From: Rhyzopertha dominica
Taxonomy: Eukaryota; Arthropoda; Insecta; Coleoptera; Bostrichidae
Length of the DNA stretch: 64,000 nucleotides
Reading direction: 5' to 3'
Assembly: GCA_025024175.1 (NCBI GenBank)
Contig: QCXZ01000075.1
Location: 5,456,001 to 5,520,000, forward strand
The position numbers were made by a program, and so were the translations under genes. The notes below the pieces were generated by a model. That model did not search any database. It saw only the letters and a list, made by a program, of their open reading frames with translations, and was not told the DNA's origin. This document shows positions 20,501-33,300 of this stretch, in pieces. Within the stretch, counting starts at the first letter, position 1, and each line of letters opens with the position of its first letter.

Positions 20501-22965
20501 TAAAAAAAATCATGCCTCCCCTATCAAAAGACAGTTGCGTAAGAAACACATCAGTGGCAACGCTGTAAGATAAAAGCGTCAGAGGCGGACTGGAAAATCA
20601 AGAATCTCCCAGTCGGACTCCGCTCATTATTTGCTACTCCTACTATGTCGTGTGCTACGATTTAATTGTCCAACAAACAGAAACCTCGTTTGTTTCACTT
20701 TACAAGTAGGCCAATATTAATTGTTTTCGTTATGTGGCTTACACATACTATATTAATATACTGTACACCATCTTAAGGAACAGGTACTCGCAGTAAAACA
20801 ACATCCGATGACAAAGTGAAACAAGGAACATGCGAATGCAAAAGGAACAAACAACGAAAAACAAGTGAGCATCGTCGCAGCGCCTCACTTGTCTGAGAGA
20901 CACCACACACACATATGTCAGAGAACGAAATCCACGTTTTCACGTAAGCCATAATACTCCAGTTTTATTGACTACATAATACATCACTTTCGAAAACTAC
21001 AAATTTAGGATGCGACAAGAAAGGAAATATTTTTGCGCACCGGCTATTCAAAAAGTTCTCCATACAATAAATTACTCGCTGGCTAAGCTTAATATCTAAA
21101 CNTTATAAGATACACTATCTTTGGAANNGATAAACTCTAGAAACTAAACTATATGCGAGAAAACTACCTCAAAAGATCATCAAAATGTTTTCTGTTGTAC
21201 ATCTTAGGCTCTTTTTAAACCGTCAACGTCTCACATTGTCCTGACGAGTTTTTATTTTTTCTTTTGATTGCATGCTTCTCCCTAATAAAAATACCTACAA
21301 AATTTTCAACAACGTTTGTAAACAACAGATTACAAAGTGTCACAGCCTAAAAATCGAAAGAATTCCAATGGGCTAAAACACCAATACGCCATGTTCTCTT
21401 ATTTTTTCATTGTTAACAGGTGAGAAAGTACAAAGCAACCCTTTGTTCATTATATATTTTTAGAGAGCCTAACTGTTAAGAGCATGCAATTACTCTTCAT
21501 CTACGAGGCCTATTAACAGAAACGCATAGGAAAAGAAGCTAACAACAAAAATGGCAGCTCTGAGCAAAATATTCTCACTTTTCTGTCTCGCGCAGATGAT
21601 GCCAGAAACGTTAGTGGTTAGTATGATTAGAAACTTTAAAATGATTCCTCTTCTGCAAATGATAAAATGAAGTATACAGGGGATTTCCCGTTTTCATGAG
21701 ACTTTCTCGAAACACCCTGTATATGGTAGTAACTGTTGTTAAAACTCTTAAAACTCAGTTTTTCTCAGTTCTATTCCGACATCATCCAGCTCAGGACGCA
21801 ACAAATAAAACGTTCACTGGTAAGACCCGCGAAAGGAGTGGGGGTATTACAGCGACGAGGCAGTCACACGAAATAAAACTAAGGACTCGCGGCCGCGCTC
21901 TAACAAAATCAAATTCGACAAACAGGATGAACCGGTAACATTACTTGGAGCACACGGAGGGGAAAGAATATATTTCACGACACACTAACCTCGACTTACT
22001 TGACTTTTTTTTTGTGTCCACCCTGTATTATCTCGAAACAACGTCTCTTCAAAATATGCTGTACACCTATTCCAACATGTAGTGCCTAACCTAAATACAT
22101 CCCTATATATTAAATAACAATATATAATGTATAGCTTACATTTCTTATCGGCTACGTTCCTTAATGCTACTACAAAAAAAAATATATATATAAGGAGTCC
22201 AAATATATCATTACGAAAATGGCATCTCACAGTTTATTTCACTTTTTTTGTTTTTTTTTACTTTTTTAATATCCGTATAATAACTAATAATTAACAATAA
22301 TATTGTCATTTATGAAATCATATTGCGTTTTTTTTTATCAACTGTACAAGCGAAAAACGTCATTATTGTGTTAATCCTCCAAGTTAATTGCAGGTGACGT
22401 TTGCCCCTTTCTTAAGTATTAATAGTTATGTACAATAATTTATAATCGTTCACAGTCTTTAAAAAAATATACAACGGGCTCGAGTGGTCATGAAACAACA
22501 CACACACGATCCTTCAGCACCAATACCAAAAAAATGCATTGCCCACTTTAATAACCCAAACGTGCGCATGAACTTTTTGGAAAACCTTATCAGATCTTTC
22601 AAAGCATCAAGTTATGAAAAAGCTTGAAAGTGATATCAACAATGAAATGCATTGTTCAGTAGCTACCACTGAAAATAAAGACCTAGTTGCACAGGAATAT
22701 GACTCAAGTGAATCAAAGTAATAAATAAAATTTAGTAAGAAAAAATGCTTTCTAAGAAACAGATGCTTGAATTTATTTGAAAATCACAATTTTAGTGACA
22801 CTGTTAATTTAGAACTAAAAATTCGGTAATGCTGGATCTCGTTATGATTTTAGTTCATCTTCACTGCAAATAAACCACAACCTTAATGAATAATTGGCTT
22901 TATCTCTTCGTCAGTAAAAATCATATCAGTCAATCAGAACACCATCACACCTATTCGAGTGTTAC
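17571..22965. other. Gene-poor AT-rich region
   Basis: I find no supportable gene here. Short open frames up to 80 codons have no family resemblance and contain homopolymer runs. Features worth noting are a TACAGG/CCTGTA-bounded sequence at about 21676-21722 and another CACCCTGTA terminus near 22018. These resemble ends of small DNA transposons. Ns occur near 21.1 kb. Confidence 0.4.
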
Positions 22966-24105
22966 AATTAGTAAAATCTATGCAGTTCTATCTCATTCTT
23001 TAGCAACAGGTTTAAAAATTTAGGATTTTCAAACAAAACTTGGAACTGAGTCTGATCTGTTTTGCAAGTGTTTTTCAATGTTCCGCATCCTGAAAATTTA
23101 AAAAACTGATCATAATAAATGATTATTAAACCAGTGAGATAAGCTTGCAACATTATAGTACTCGAACTGAGCTATACAATTCTTTTTAAGTGTCCTTCCT
23201 ATGACAAATAAAGAGAAATTGAAAAAACCCTATTCAAAACTATTTAATTATTAAACCAGCGAGGTCAGCTTGTAACACTAGTATATATCAGTTCGAATTC
23301 TACTTGAAATGAGTCAAATCTATGCAAGTGTTTCCCGTATCAAAGGAATTTGAAAAACTCTGCAAATTAGATGCAATTTTATCTCATTTCAGGAACAGGT
23401 GTACTAATTTATGGCTGTAAAATTGAGATACAGATTAATATAGTTGTATGTGCAACAGTTGAATCACAAGTTTAATACACAAAAGATTAATATGTCTAAG
23501 TTGGAACTGAGTCAGATCTGTTGTAGCACATGTTTTCCAACGTTCTGTATCCTGAAATTTTTAAAAAGCTTGTTCCAAGTTGTCCAATTCTTAAACCAGT
23601 GAGATGAGCGGTGAACACCATCATACCGATATGAGTCCTCTTTGAACTGAGTCAAATCTATACAAGTCTCTTCAAGCATACATTTTTTCTGCGATAAATT
23701 AAGAGAAATAAGACACAGTTCCATACCATTTTAGCAACAGGTGTAAATATTTAGGACCGAGAAGGTGTGATATAGACCCAGTTGCACAAAAATGGACCAA
23801 ATTTGATCCTAGATTAATCCACGGTCGTTGCTATAGCTACACCAATCAGAACACCGGATTCATGACTTTGCTAGGCAACGACCACGGATTAGACTGGGAT
23901 CAAATTCGATCCACGTTTGCGCAACCGGCAACAAGTTTATTAATACTCATCTAAGTTGGAATTGAGTCAGATCTGTCTCAAGTGTTTTCAAATGGTCTGT
24001 TTCCTGACACTTTTAAAAAATTTTGATGGGTGAGATCTTTGATTCTGTGTGAATTGAGTCAAATCTATGCACTTTCCAAGTTCCTGTAAATAAAATTAGT
24101 CCATT
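22965..24105. repeat. Degenerate repeat array 3' of boule
   Basis: Two alternating modules recur over about 1.1 kb. One is GGAACTGAGTCAGATCTGT and its variant TGAACTGAGTCAAATCTAT (near 23041, 23165, 23305, 23500, 23643, 23956 and 24047). The other is TTAAACCAGTGAGAT (near 23129, 23252, 23592 and a partial near 24024). Spacing is irregular and the MITE at 23.77 kb interrupts the array. It lies just past the boule long-form stop codon, so it may be transcribed as 3' UTR. Confidence 0.65.
23774..23932. mobile_element. MITE with about 50-bp terminal inverted repeats
   Basis: The left end AGTTGCACAAAAATGGACC with inner AATTTGATCC and ATTAATCCACGGTCGTTGC is mirrored by the right end (ACGACCACGGATTAG, GATCAAATTCGATCC, TTTGCGCAACCGGC). 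The whole is about 160 bp with no coding capacity, typical of a foldback MITE. It splits the boule-proximal repeat array. Confidence 0.75.
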
Positions 24106-24322
24106 TCAGCTTGTTCGGCAAAGACTTATAGAGAACAATTGCCAGCAATTCATTCATAAACCTTTACCCTTCTAAGCGTGTGTGTTTCCCACTACCAGAC
24201 TCGAGCACAAAAAACAATACATATATATTACAGTAATATACACAGAGATCTCAACTGTTTTATGCAACCAAAACAATATTACAAAATAATCATACGTAAA
24301 ATCGCCGCATGCTCACAAACAA

Positions 24323-27300
24323 TCACAATTTTAGACTATCTAGTTTCTTACAGGTATCAGTTACCTCGGCCTGCGGTAGGGGGGCGTCCCCCGCGCCGAT
24401 CTCGCTCAGGGGCGTGCTGACGCCGCGCCTCAACGTCCTCCTGTTCCGGCTGTTGCGCGCTGGCGGTGCAAAGTGCTGGACGTTGTTCACCTGTGGAAAA
24501 TCGTTATTCACCTGCTGTTCTGGGTTATTATTGGCGCCGTCGAATTTGGCGGGGGGTGGCGGCTCGTTGTATATGTTGTTGCGCGCCGGCTGCTTACGGT
24601 GGTGGTGGTAGTTGTTGTTGTAGCCGCGGTACGAGCCGCGACCGCCGCGCTGCGCCGTCACATAGCTGTTGCGCNCGCCGTTGCTGAACTTGAGCGGCGC
24701 GAACTGCGTCATCGGAGAGTACGGCGCGGGCGGCGGGCTGGTCACGCCGGTGTGCTGCACCACCACGGCCGCCTTCTCCTCGTTCTTGTTCTCGTCGACG
24801 ACGCTGGCCGACGAGTTCGAGTCGGAGCGCAGGCTGCCGCCGCCCGTGCTGAAGGTGTCGTTGGTGGTGATGCGGCGTCGGCGCGACCAGCTGCCGCCGT
24901 TGACGGTGGTGGCGCCGCGTCCCGCGTTGCGGTGGTAACCGCCGGCGTTGTAGTCCATCGGCGGGAAAACTTGACCGTTCGCGACAAAGTTGCACGGCGC
25001 GATGTAGTTCGGTATGATGTAGTTGTTCGGCGGTTGCATCTGTAACGGCATCATGTTGTGATGGTGGTGGTGGTGGTGTTGTGACGGGTGCGGCTGTTGT
25101 TGTCTCGTGGGTGATTTGCGGCGCCGACCGCCCTGCATCGAGATGTAGTCTTTCTCCTGCCGTTGGTCGAGCGACAGCAGCGAGACGACGGGCGTGTTCG
25201 ACTTGCGCGTTGTGTCGGGCGTCGTGGCGGCGGATCTTTGTTGCGGTGAATTGTTGTTGTTAGAGGGCGCGTTGTCCGAACTCGTCGGTTGGGAAGGAGG
25301 GGGGGGATGGTGTGACTGATGGTCGATTGTGAAAGGATGGGGTTCATGGGTATATGGTGGCGGTGGTTGCATTAAGTCCTGCGTTGGTCCATCGGCCACT
25401 GCATAGGGTTCCTGCTGCCACAGAGAGATTTAATCAAAACGAGGGAAGCAAACATGGCGTTTTAGTGATACACATGTATACCAATTTCACAATCGATCAT
25501 TGGAATTAATAACCCACCTACCCACCTTTTTTTTTTTTTAATTTCGAATTTTCTAATGATTTTATTAATCTACCAGGTATTGTTTCAGTTCACATTCACC
25601 AATTTATTTTTTTCGAAAAAAAAAAAACTAGGTAAATAGCATGGCATTTAGGAATTTGCACATTTTTTTGATACGGACATTAAAAAAATGTCAGCAAAAG
25701 AAACTAATGATGAAGAATTTGTTATGGAACACAAAAGTCTATTGAAAAAAGAACTCCTTCAGGTATTGGATTCTATAGTTGTGCAACTTGGAGTAAGGTT
25801 TAATGCTTTGTCAGAAGTTGTTGAAGATAAATTTTTTTGAAGAAAGCTGCAGATTTGGAACTGAAGTATAACTCCGAATTTGTATAAATTCAAATTGTAG
25901 AGCTCCAAATTTCAAGCATGTGCCATGTTTATTGACTTACATGAAACGAATGCTCTTCAGAAAATGCGTGAGTTGTAGCTTCAAACAATATACCCAAATT
26001 TCAACACAGTTTATTTCTTATTGTGTTCTTTAATGAGAGTATTTATTTATTTAATTAGACTTGCTTAATTATTATTCAGTTTTCCGGGTTTCTTAATACT
26101 TTTATAGATATTTACTTTTACCTATTTCAAAGTAAACAACATTTTGGAAACATTGTTTTTTTCGTTTTCCAATCATTTTATTTGTCATTATGAAAAACCC
26201 GTTTATTCGAAATATAATCAATAAATAATGAAAGACACGAAAACATTAAAAAAAATCAAGTAAACCAGAAACAAAATCAGCAGTTCAAAATTCAAGTAAC
26301 ACCACCTGACAAGACTATAAAAATTTGTTACGAGAAAATTAATGAATTTTCTCGATAGATTACAAAAAAGATATTAGTTGCAAACAACTATAATCCTGTC
26401 AAAGGATTAGAGAAAAGGGGATAGCTGAACATTTCGAGTAGGCAGCAATTTTATTTTTTCAATTTGTTGGGGGGAGGGTTGGAGGCGAGTATAAAACTAT
26501 TGATAAATTTTTTATGGAAAATAAATAAATAAGCTGGAAGCTGCAAAAGGTGACAATTTTCATTCACCAAACATATTTTGAAGTCACTATATACTTTTTA
26601 TTTTCAATTTTACACATAAAACACTTCAGAGTTATTTCGTATAGCGTCCTCTTACAATTAATTTACTTGTTTACTTTTTCGTTTATCATTTTAAAGTTTT
26701 ACAGATTCACAAATGGTACGTCATGCTTATACATAACAATCATGTGAGTACTTTTAGTTTATTTATGTGAATAGTTGATACCTAAGTTGAAGAGAGATGG
26801 TTGAAAATAGATATAAAAATTGTTTCCTACACTGGAAAACTATGATATGCCAATCAGTTAGATCTATCTGACACTTCTTAAAATGGTCCAATCTTGACAA
26901 AAAAATCGTTGATAACGAACTGCGTTTTTAAAATTATGCCACAAAAATTATTATTACAGGATATTTAAAATTTAAGGCCTTATTTCGATACAAAAATGTG
27001 CTACCACAAAAGCTTAAATGGCAGCCATGCAGCAGTCTTATTTTAAGTCATATATATTACTGCAGTATGGTGTAATACCAGTTCTTGCACCAACAGCACT
27101 ACACCACAAAATGTTAAAGATAAACTGTCGAGTGCTTTATTGCAGGAGCAGTCAGCATAACTTTAATTTAAGTATATTAACAATATAAATATTACGACTT
27201 TTTGAAATTTTTTTTTTGATTGCTTGTGATTTATCATTATGCACTAAACTGCAATGTATTTATTAGGAAGTTCTGAAAATAGGTTTTGCTGAGAACACTC

Positions 27301-30300
27301 GCTTTGAGGCTACTACATAATACGTATGTATCTGTTGTTAAAATATTTTTTAATTTTTCGTTCGAATTTTTATTTACCTAATTTGTGCTTAGCTGTATCT
27401 GTTATCACCTGTAGTGTTAATAAAATTTATGATCATAATTATTATTAAAATGGTTATCAAATGCAATGTAACAAGCTTAGTTTTAAACTAAGCAATTGAG
27501 AGCAAAAATAAAATTGCTGTCTACACAAAATATTTTTTGCAAAATTACCATTCAACTTGGATTACTTGTTAAAAATTACACACTATTCTAACATTTTTTT
27601 TTTTTTTTGTAGATCGCAATGAAACGCATGTGTCGGAGCAATCTTACCTCAACGTAAGGGTTGCTGTTGGTAATATCCACGGCATCGGTGTACACTGCTG
27701 GACCTTCAATGGGATACATGGGTATGTTATAGTACACGGCGTCCGGATTGTAGGGCAACTGTTGGTTGTAGCAGGGGGGACGAGGGGGACTACCCGGCGG
27801 TTGAACGGGCGGGCCCTGGGGCTGCGGTCCGTTCTGATTTCCAACGACATACTGCGGTCCTCCGTTGGGCGTGTAGTAATTGTAGTCGTACTAAAAAGGC
27901 CAACGCACAAGATGCAAAAAAAAATGTGACAGACGATAACAGCTGTGGGACACAGTCTGTAAAAATTAATCAGGAAGCATGCAGTTCTGAAACGATAAAC
28001 AGGCTATGTTTAAGCGGGCTTGTAAATTTTTTTTTTTTTAAGTGGAAGAAGNAAATATTAACAAGACGCTATTAGTTCACTGCATTTAGGATTTTCCAAC
28101 AGATCAAATACAAAAGCAAATTATGGTTTTCCAGGTAGGTTCTGCTGTCTTGAATAGTAGAGTAGAGGAAAAAAATTTCAATTTATCACATTTTTTCGAT
28201 TCTTCGGGGAAATCTACAGATGAAACTCGACATGGCGATTACGGGATATCCCCGAAATTTTCGAACACAGTGTTGCCGGATTGTGAACTTTTTACGATTT
28301 TTCTNNGATATTATTGGATTTTATTTAAGTATTCTNTTCCACAACACCCTTGAGGCTGAATACTAGATGTGATTTTTTATCTGATTTCTTCTGTGAGCCA
28401 AATCATGACTGTCAAACTAATAATTTTCTTCTTGATCGTTATCTCCTTTTATAAATTCATAAATTCTTTGTTCAAAAAAATCCAATTTTTTATTATAAGG
28501 GTGTGTAAACAAAAAATTCGTACAAATGCAATAAGTTTGTTCCTTAAACTACTGGTTAGGAAAATCTTGAAAATCATAATGAAGATGTGGCTTATTTTTG
28601 ACAAAATGCAGTGGAATAATTATTCCTTCTTTCACATAATTTTTAACCTCTATTACAAATGCAATAAGACAAATATCTAAAAAACTATTAGTCTGACCAG
28701 ACAACTCCTAAGTACTTTAAAAAATCGAAATAATTTTGATTTTCATTCATGCAAAAACATTTCTACAGTTACTACTCGAAAATCCAAAGTAGGTTGTCCC
28801 CTCCCCTATATAATAGTAATAGCAGATCTAAATGTGCATAGTGAAACTATTTTTTCTATTAAATTAGACATTAATAAATTGGCTTCTTTTACAAAGGTTT
28901 CTTTAATTACATTAAGAAATTCATTTCATTCATATTTCATTTCATAAATTTGTGAATCGTTTATTTCAATATTTTATTCTAATTTTTATTTTGCTTCATA
29001 AATACACACTACACAAATTTCCTAATTACGTTTTAAAAAGTATTACAGAAAAAAATATGTACCTAGAATGGATTATCTGATTGCAATTTTTTAAACTCAC
29101 TTGTAGTCAGATTTAAACAAATGTTAGTCACATTTTATGTGAACCTTCTAACCTAAAAAACATGTTGAAAAGTTACCTTGGGGGGGGGGATTTTAGATTA
29201 TTATTTTTATTTACGATCTTCACTCTATGAAGGCCTACATTTTATCCTTCTCATTGTTAAATTTGCACTCCACTAAAATTGGCTAATTCATAATTATTAA
29301 TGTAACCAATTTCACAAAAAAGTACTACCAAATAAAAGAAGATTCGATGAATAAACCTCATCAAAATTTACTTCTTACACTAAATTTTACCTGCCCACCA
29401 ATAATATAATTGTCAAAACAAACCAAGCTGAAATTCGCAATTAATTAGACCTCAGGTGACCAAACCCAAGAAACAATTCCTTAAAGTGAACCGTCATAAC
29501 CTTTTATCCGCAGAACACATTCGTTATTCAACAATAACAACAACGTTAGAGCACACATGTTAGTGTTATTGTCACGATAAGGAATTCTTCAAATCATACT
29601 CAAACAATTGCAACACCCTATTCGATGCCGATATAATGTACGTAAATTTAACAAAGAAACAAGGGGAGCTGTTAAAGGTCTCGTGCACAGTACACTCACC
29701 AACACTGCAAAATAAAAAAATGCGCCCAAATAAATTTATTAGTATTATTTGTGTTTATTTTTGTATCGGTATTACTTTTTAGAATCCTGTGTCATCACCA
29801 TTAATTTCCTAAAGCAAATTCATAGAAGAGTATCTTTTCAGACCACAATAAATTCTGAATTTTAGAACATGCTTTTTACTAATTAGATTATATGAGATTA
29901 GATGTGTATTAAATCTGTTAAAGTACATTCTAGTTTTCCAATGTGATCAAAGTTAAAAATGCAGCTCGGGGCTTACTACAACAACAAGTTCAGCTTAAAT
30001 TAATTTCTTAATAAATACATTCTTATATCACTTACAGAAATTTGAGATTATATTTTTGAACAGCAAAACCAATTTAACATACGCTACAATGTGAATTTTT
30101 ATGTCACATGTTAAATTGGCTTTGCTGTTCAAAAATATAATCTCAAATTTCTGTAAGTGATATAAGAATGTATTTATTAAGAAATTAATTTAAGCTGTAT
30201 CTTGTTGTAGTAAGCCCTGATGATGTATTAAAAAGATACAAAAGCTTGGCAATAGAAAGAGTGTAATAATTTCTATTCCAAGGTCAAACCCCCTAAATAC

Positions 30301-33300
30301 GTTTTACCAGTTTCACAAATAACGACTTCCCAAAGGATTTATAATGTAATGTAATCTAATTTGGTGCTTTAATAATTTTCAAAAACAGCAAAAAGAGCAC
30401 GTGAATGTAGCCTTTATGTGATATACTTTAACAAATGATTTAAGACACATTTCAAATGAAAATCATATGCAGGGTAGTACAACAAACATATCAATTAATG
30501 GTTACTAAAGTGATAAATTTATGTAAAAATTTTTCCAACATTTAAAAAGGTTGCTCTCTAATACAACCCAAAAGTACTGTCAAGTATCAGGGTGCCTACA
30601 GCAGCACAAAAAATATATATTTTTGTTAAACCGAATATCATGTTTTTATCTATTAATCTTTAAATTTGTATGTGGGGTGAATGCAGCATTGAAGAATTAT
30701 CAATTTAAAAAAAATTGCCACATACTAAACTGTTATATCTACACCACTGTTTCTTCCCTTACAAAATTATCCTAACCCATCTTCATTTTTCCATTTAATT
30801 ATTTAGAATGTGCAAAATACTACTTACTGAAATTGAGCTTTAAACATTCAAAAGCTGTATGTGGGTTTTTAACAACTAAGAGTAAATATAAAAAAATAAT
30901 GCATTACAATCCAATGCATTGATAAACAAAAAAATCCCTATTTAAGCATTTAATTTTGCACTTCGCCCTAAAGCATGTTAGTGCACCGTTGGTGAGTGTA
31001 TAAGATAAAACCAAAAACAAAAGAGCAGTAAAATAACAACTGAAACAGAAGTCAAATGCATGAAGATTTTTCTAGAGACCTTAAGAAAGGGGCGGTTGGA
31101 CACGGAGGATTGGTAGGCCCTCAGTACTGCAGGCCGTCCAGCAATACGTACGCAGGCTGGGATACTGGGTACAGCCCTTCCGATATGTAGTTGCTGGACT
31201 AAACAACAATACACCCGTTTGTTATATACACTGACTACCACCGTCGACTGAAAGTCGAAGAGATGCTCTGTTACGCCATTTTAAAGCTGATAATTTATCG
31301 TACACTGTATGAAGTGCATGAAAGAAGACAATACAAATTTTTAACTTTAAAATCATTTCACCTTATGTTGCCTGTGGAAAATCTTTACTTTCTTTAAACG
31401 ATGAAATGCATGTCTATGCTGTGCTGTCTGCACTGCAACCAACTGCAGATAGATCTATTTCGCTATCGTTATAGCTCATCAGTGCAGTTTAGGTCTAGTG
31501 CAGTTCTAGACCGTGCTGTCTGCACTAGACCTATTTGAAATCGGTTCTTTCCCACTAGCAAAAATTGCCGTGGGGGCCTGCTGTCAAATTGAAGTATGCA
31601 GTTGCATGCCAATTTGTCTGCCTACAGGTCACTTCCTTTAGGCAGTAGTACCCGTTTAGGCAGCTAGGTGGCTTTGTCATCATGTCAGTGTAATACTGAC
31701 AGATGGCATTGCCATCTAAATTCTAACTTAAGCACTTTGAAATTTGAATAAAAGTATATTTGCTATAACGTTTGTCCCTTTAACATTTTTTGATATCATT
31801 CTTGGTTTTTATCATGATTCTGACAANAGAAATGCTGTATTTTCATTTAAAAATTCTTATAGTACAAACTTTTAATAGATGTTTGCTGATATGATAGGAA
31901 CTGTCATTTTTGTTACAATAAATTAAAATTTATCGTAAGTCTTAAATTATGAACTTGTAAAACCCATTACAAACAAAAATTTACAGAAGCTTAGTTTTAA
32001 GTGATTAATTAATATTGTATGTATTTAATTATTTAGACAACCGAAGCTTTTTTAATCAAACAACTGAAAGATTATTTAGTAATACAATATATTACTTGTT
32101 ATAAACTATACTTATTGGTTCAAAAAAAAGGTGAAGATTTTCAAAGACCATTTAGCAAATGGTGAATCCATAAAACCTAACAAAAAGAGTAATATTGTGA
32201 CATTTTATAATCAGCACAACTGAGCATCTCCACAACTTTCAGCACCACCACCAGACGTCATTCAGCAAAAATATTTACAGTGACACTTTCACAAACTGTT
32301 TCACATTTATTTGAATGCGTTATGAGATTTAAGTAAATGAATCAGTACAGTTAATATCAACAGTGGGTGTGTGAAAATGCAAAATCGACTTACCGGCATT
32401 GCTATGGGATATTGCTGGGGCATGTAAATGGGCTGGGGGAACATTACAGATGGAAAAGTCGCCGTCTGCGGAGGGGCAGACTGAGGAGGATACACAGGTG
32501 GCGCAGCTGTAACAAAAATTCAACAGTGAGCAATTTTTTTAATTTTCGTTTTCCTAGCCCGCTCTTAAAGAACTTGAAGAGAAATTCAAAGTTACAAATT
32601 TTGTATCTGAAATACTTTTTCATACCTATATTAAAAGACATTTAATGAAAAGTATTTAAATACTTCTGAAGAGCATATTTTTGTGTAGCTCTGGGTACAA
32701 AATTATTTCAAAAAAAAAATACTGCCGACTATAGATTTTTACTACACTTTATTGCTTATGATTATTTTCACAGCTATTAAAAATAAGTATTTTTCTGTCA
32801 AAGAAAACTTTCGGATCAAATGTAATTGGTAGTAATTAACATTGGCGGAGAAAATGCTAAAAGATGATTTTTGGAAAATCCAAATGAAAGTCAAATTAGT
32901 TCGCTTTTATCATGAATGTGTGTTACCAGAAATAATATGTGGAAATTTGAAACAAGGATAAAAACCTTATTAGTGGCACAACAATTATTAAAAAATGAAA
33001 ACGGAAGTAGTTAAATATAAGAAAAATTCCCAAGACAAACCTACAAATTGATTGTATTTTATTTCATCAAATATAAACTGATATACATTAATTTAAAAAT
33101 ATTCTAGAGAAACTGGCTCTTCCGGATACCGCACACTATTTGGATTTCGTCCATCGCACACACGACTACTCTTTTTTAAAGCATTTGTATAGTTGAAGAT
33201 ATATATCTTGTATATTAGTAAAAAGTTATTTTCTAACGTTTTTATTACGAAACCTAGCCCAGCAGTTATCTTCAAATTTAATAATAAATGTCTATTTTGC

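Noticed and set aside
24473..25045. 190-codon plus-strand open frame and several overlapping frames in the GC-rich block
   Set aside because: They are shadows of the boule last exon. The composition is Val/Ala/Arg-rich, as expected of an antisense GC-rich frame, and there are no splice or start signals.
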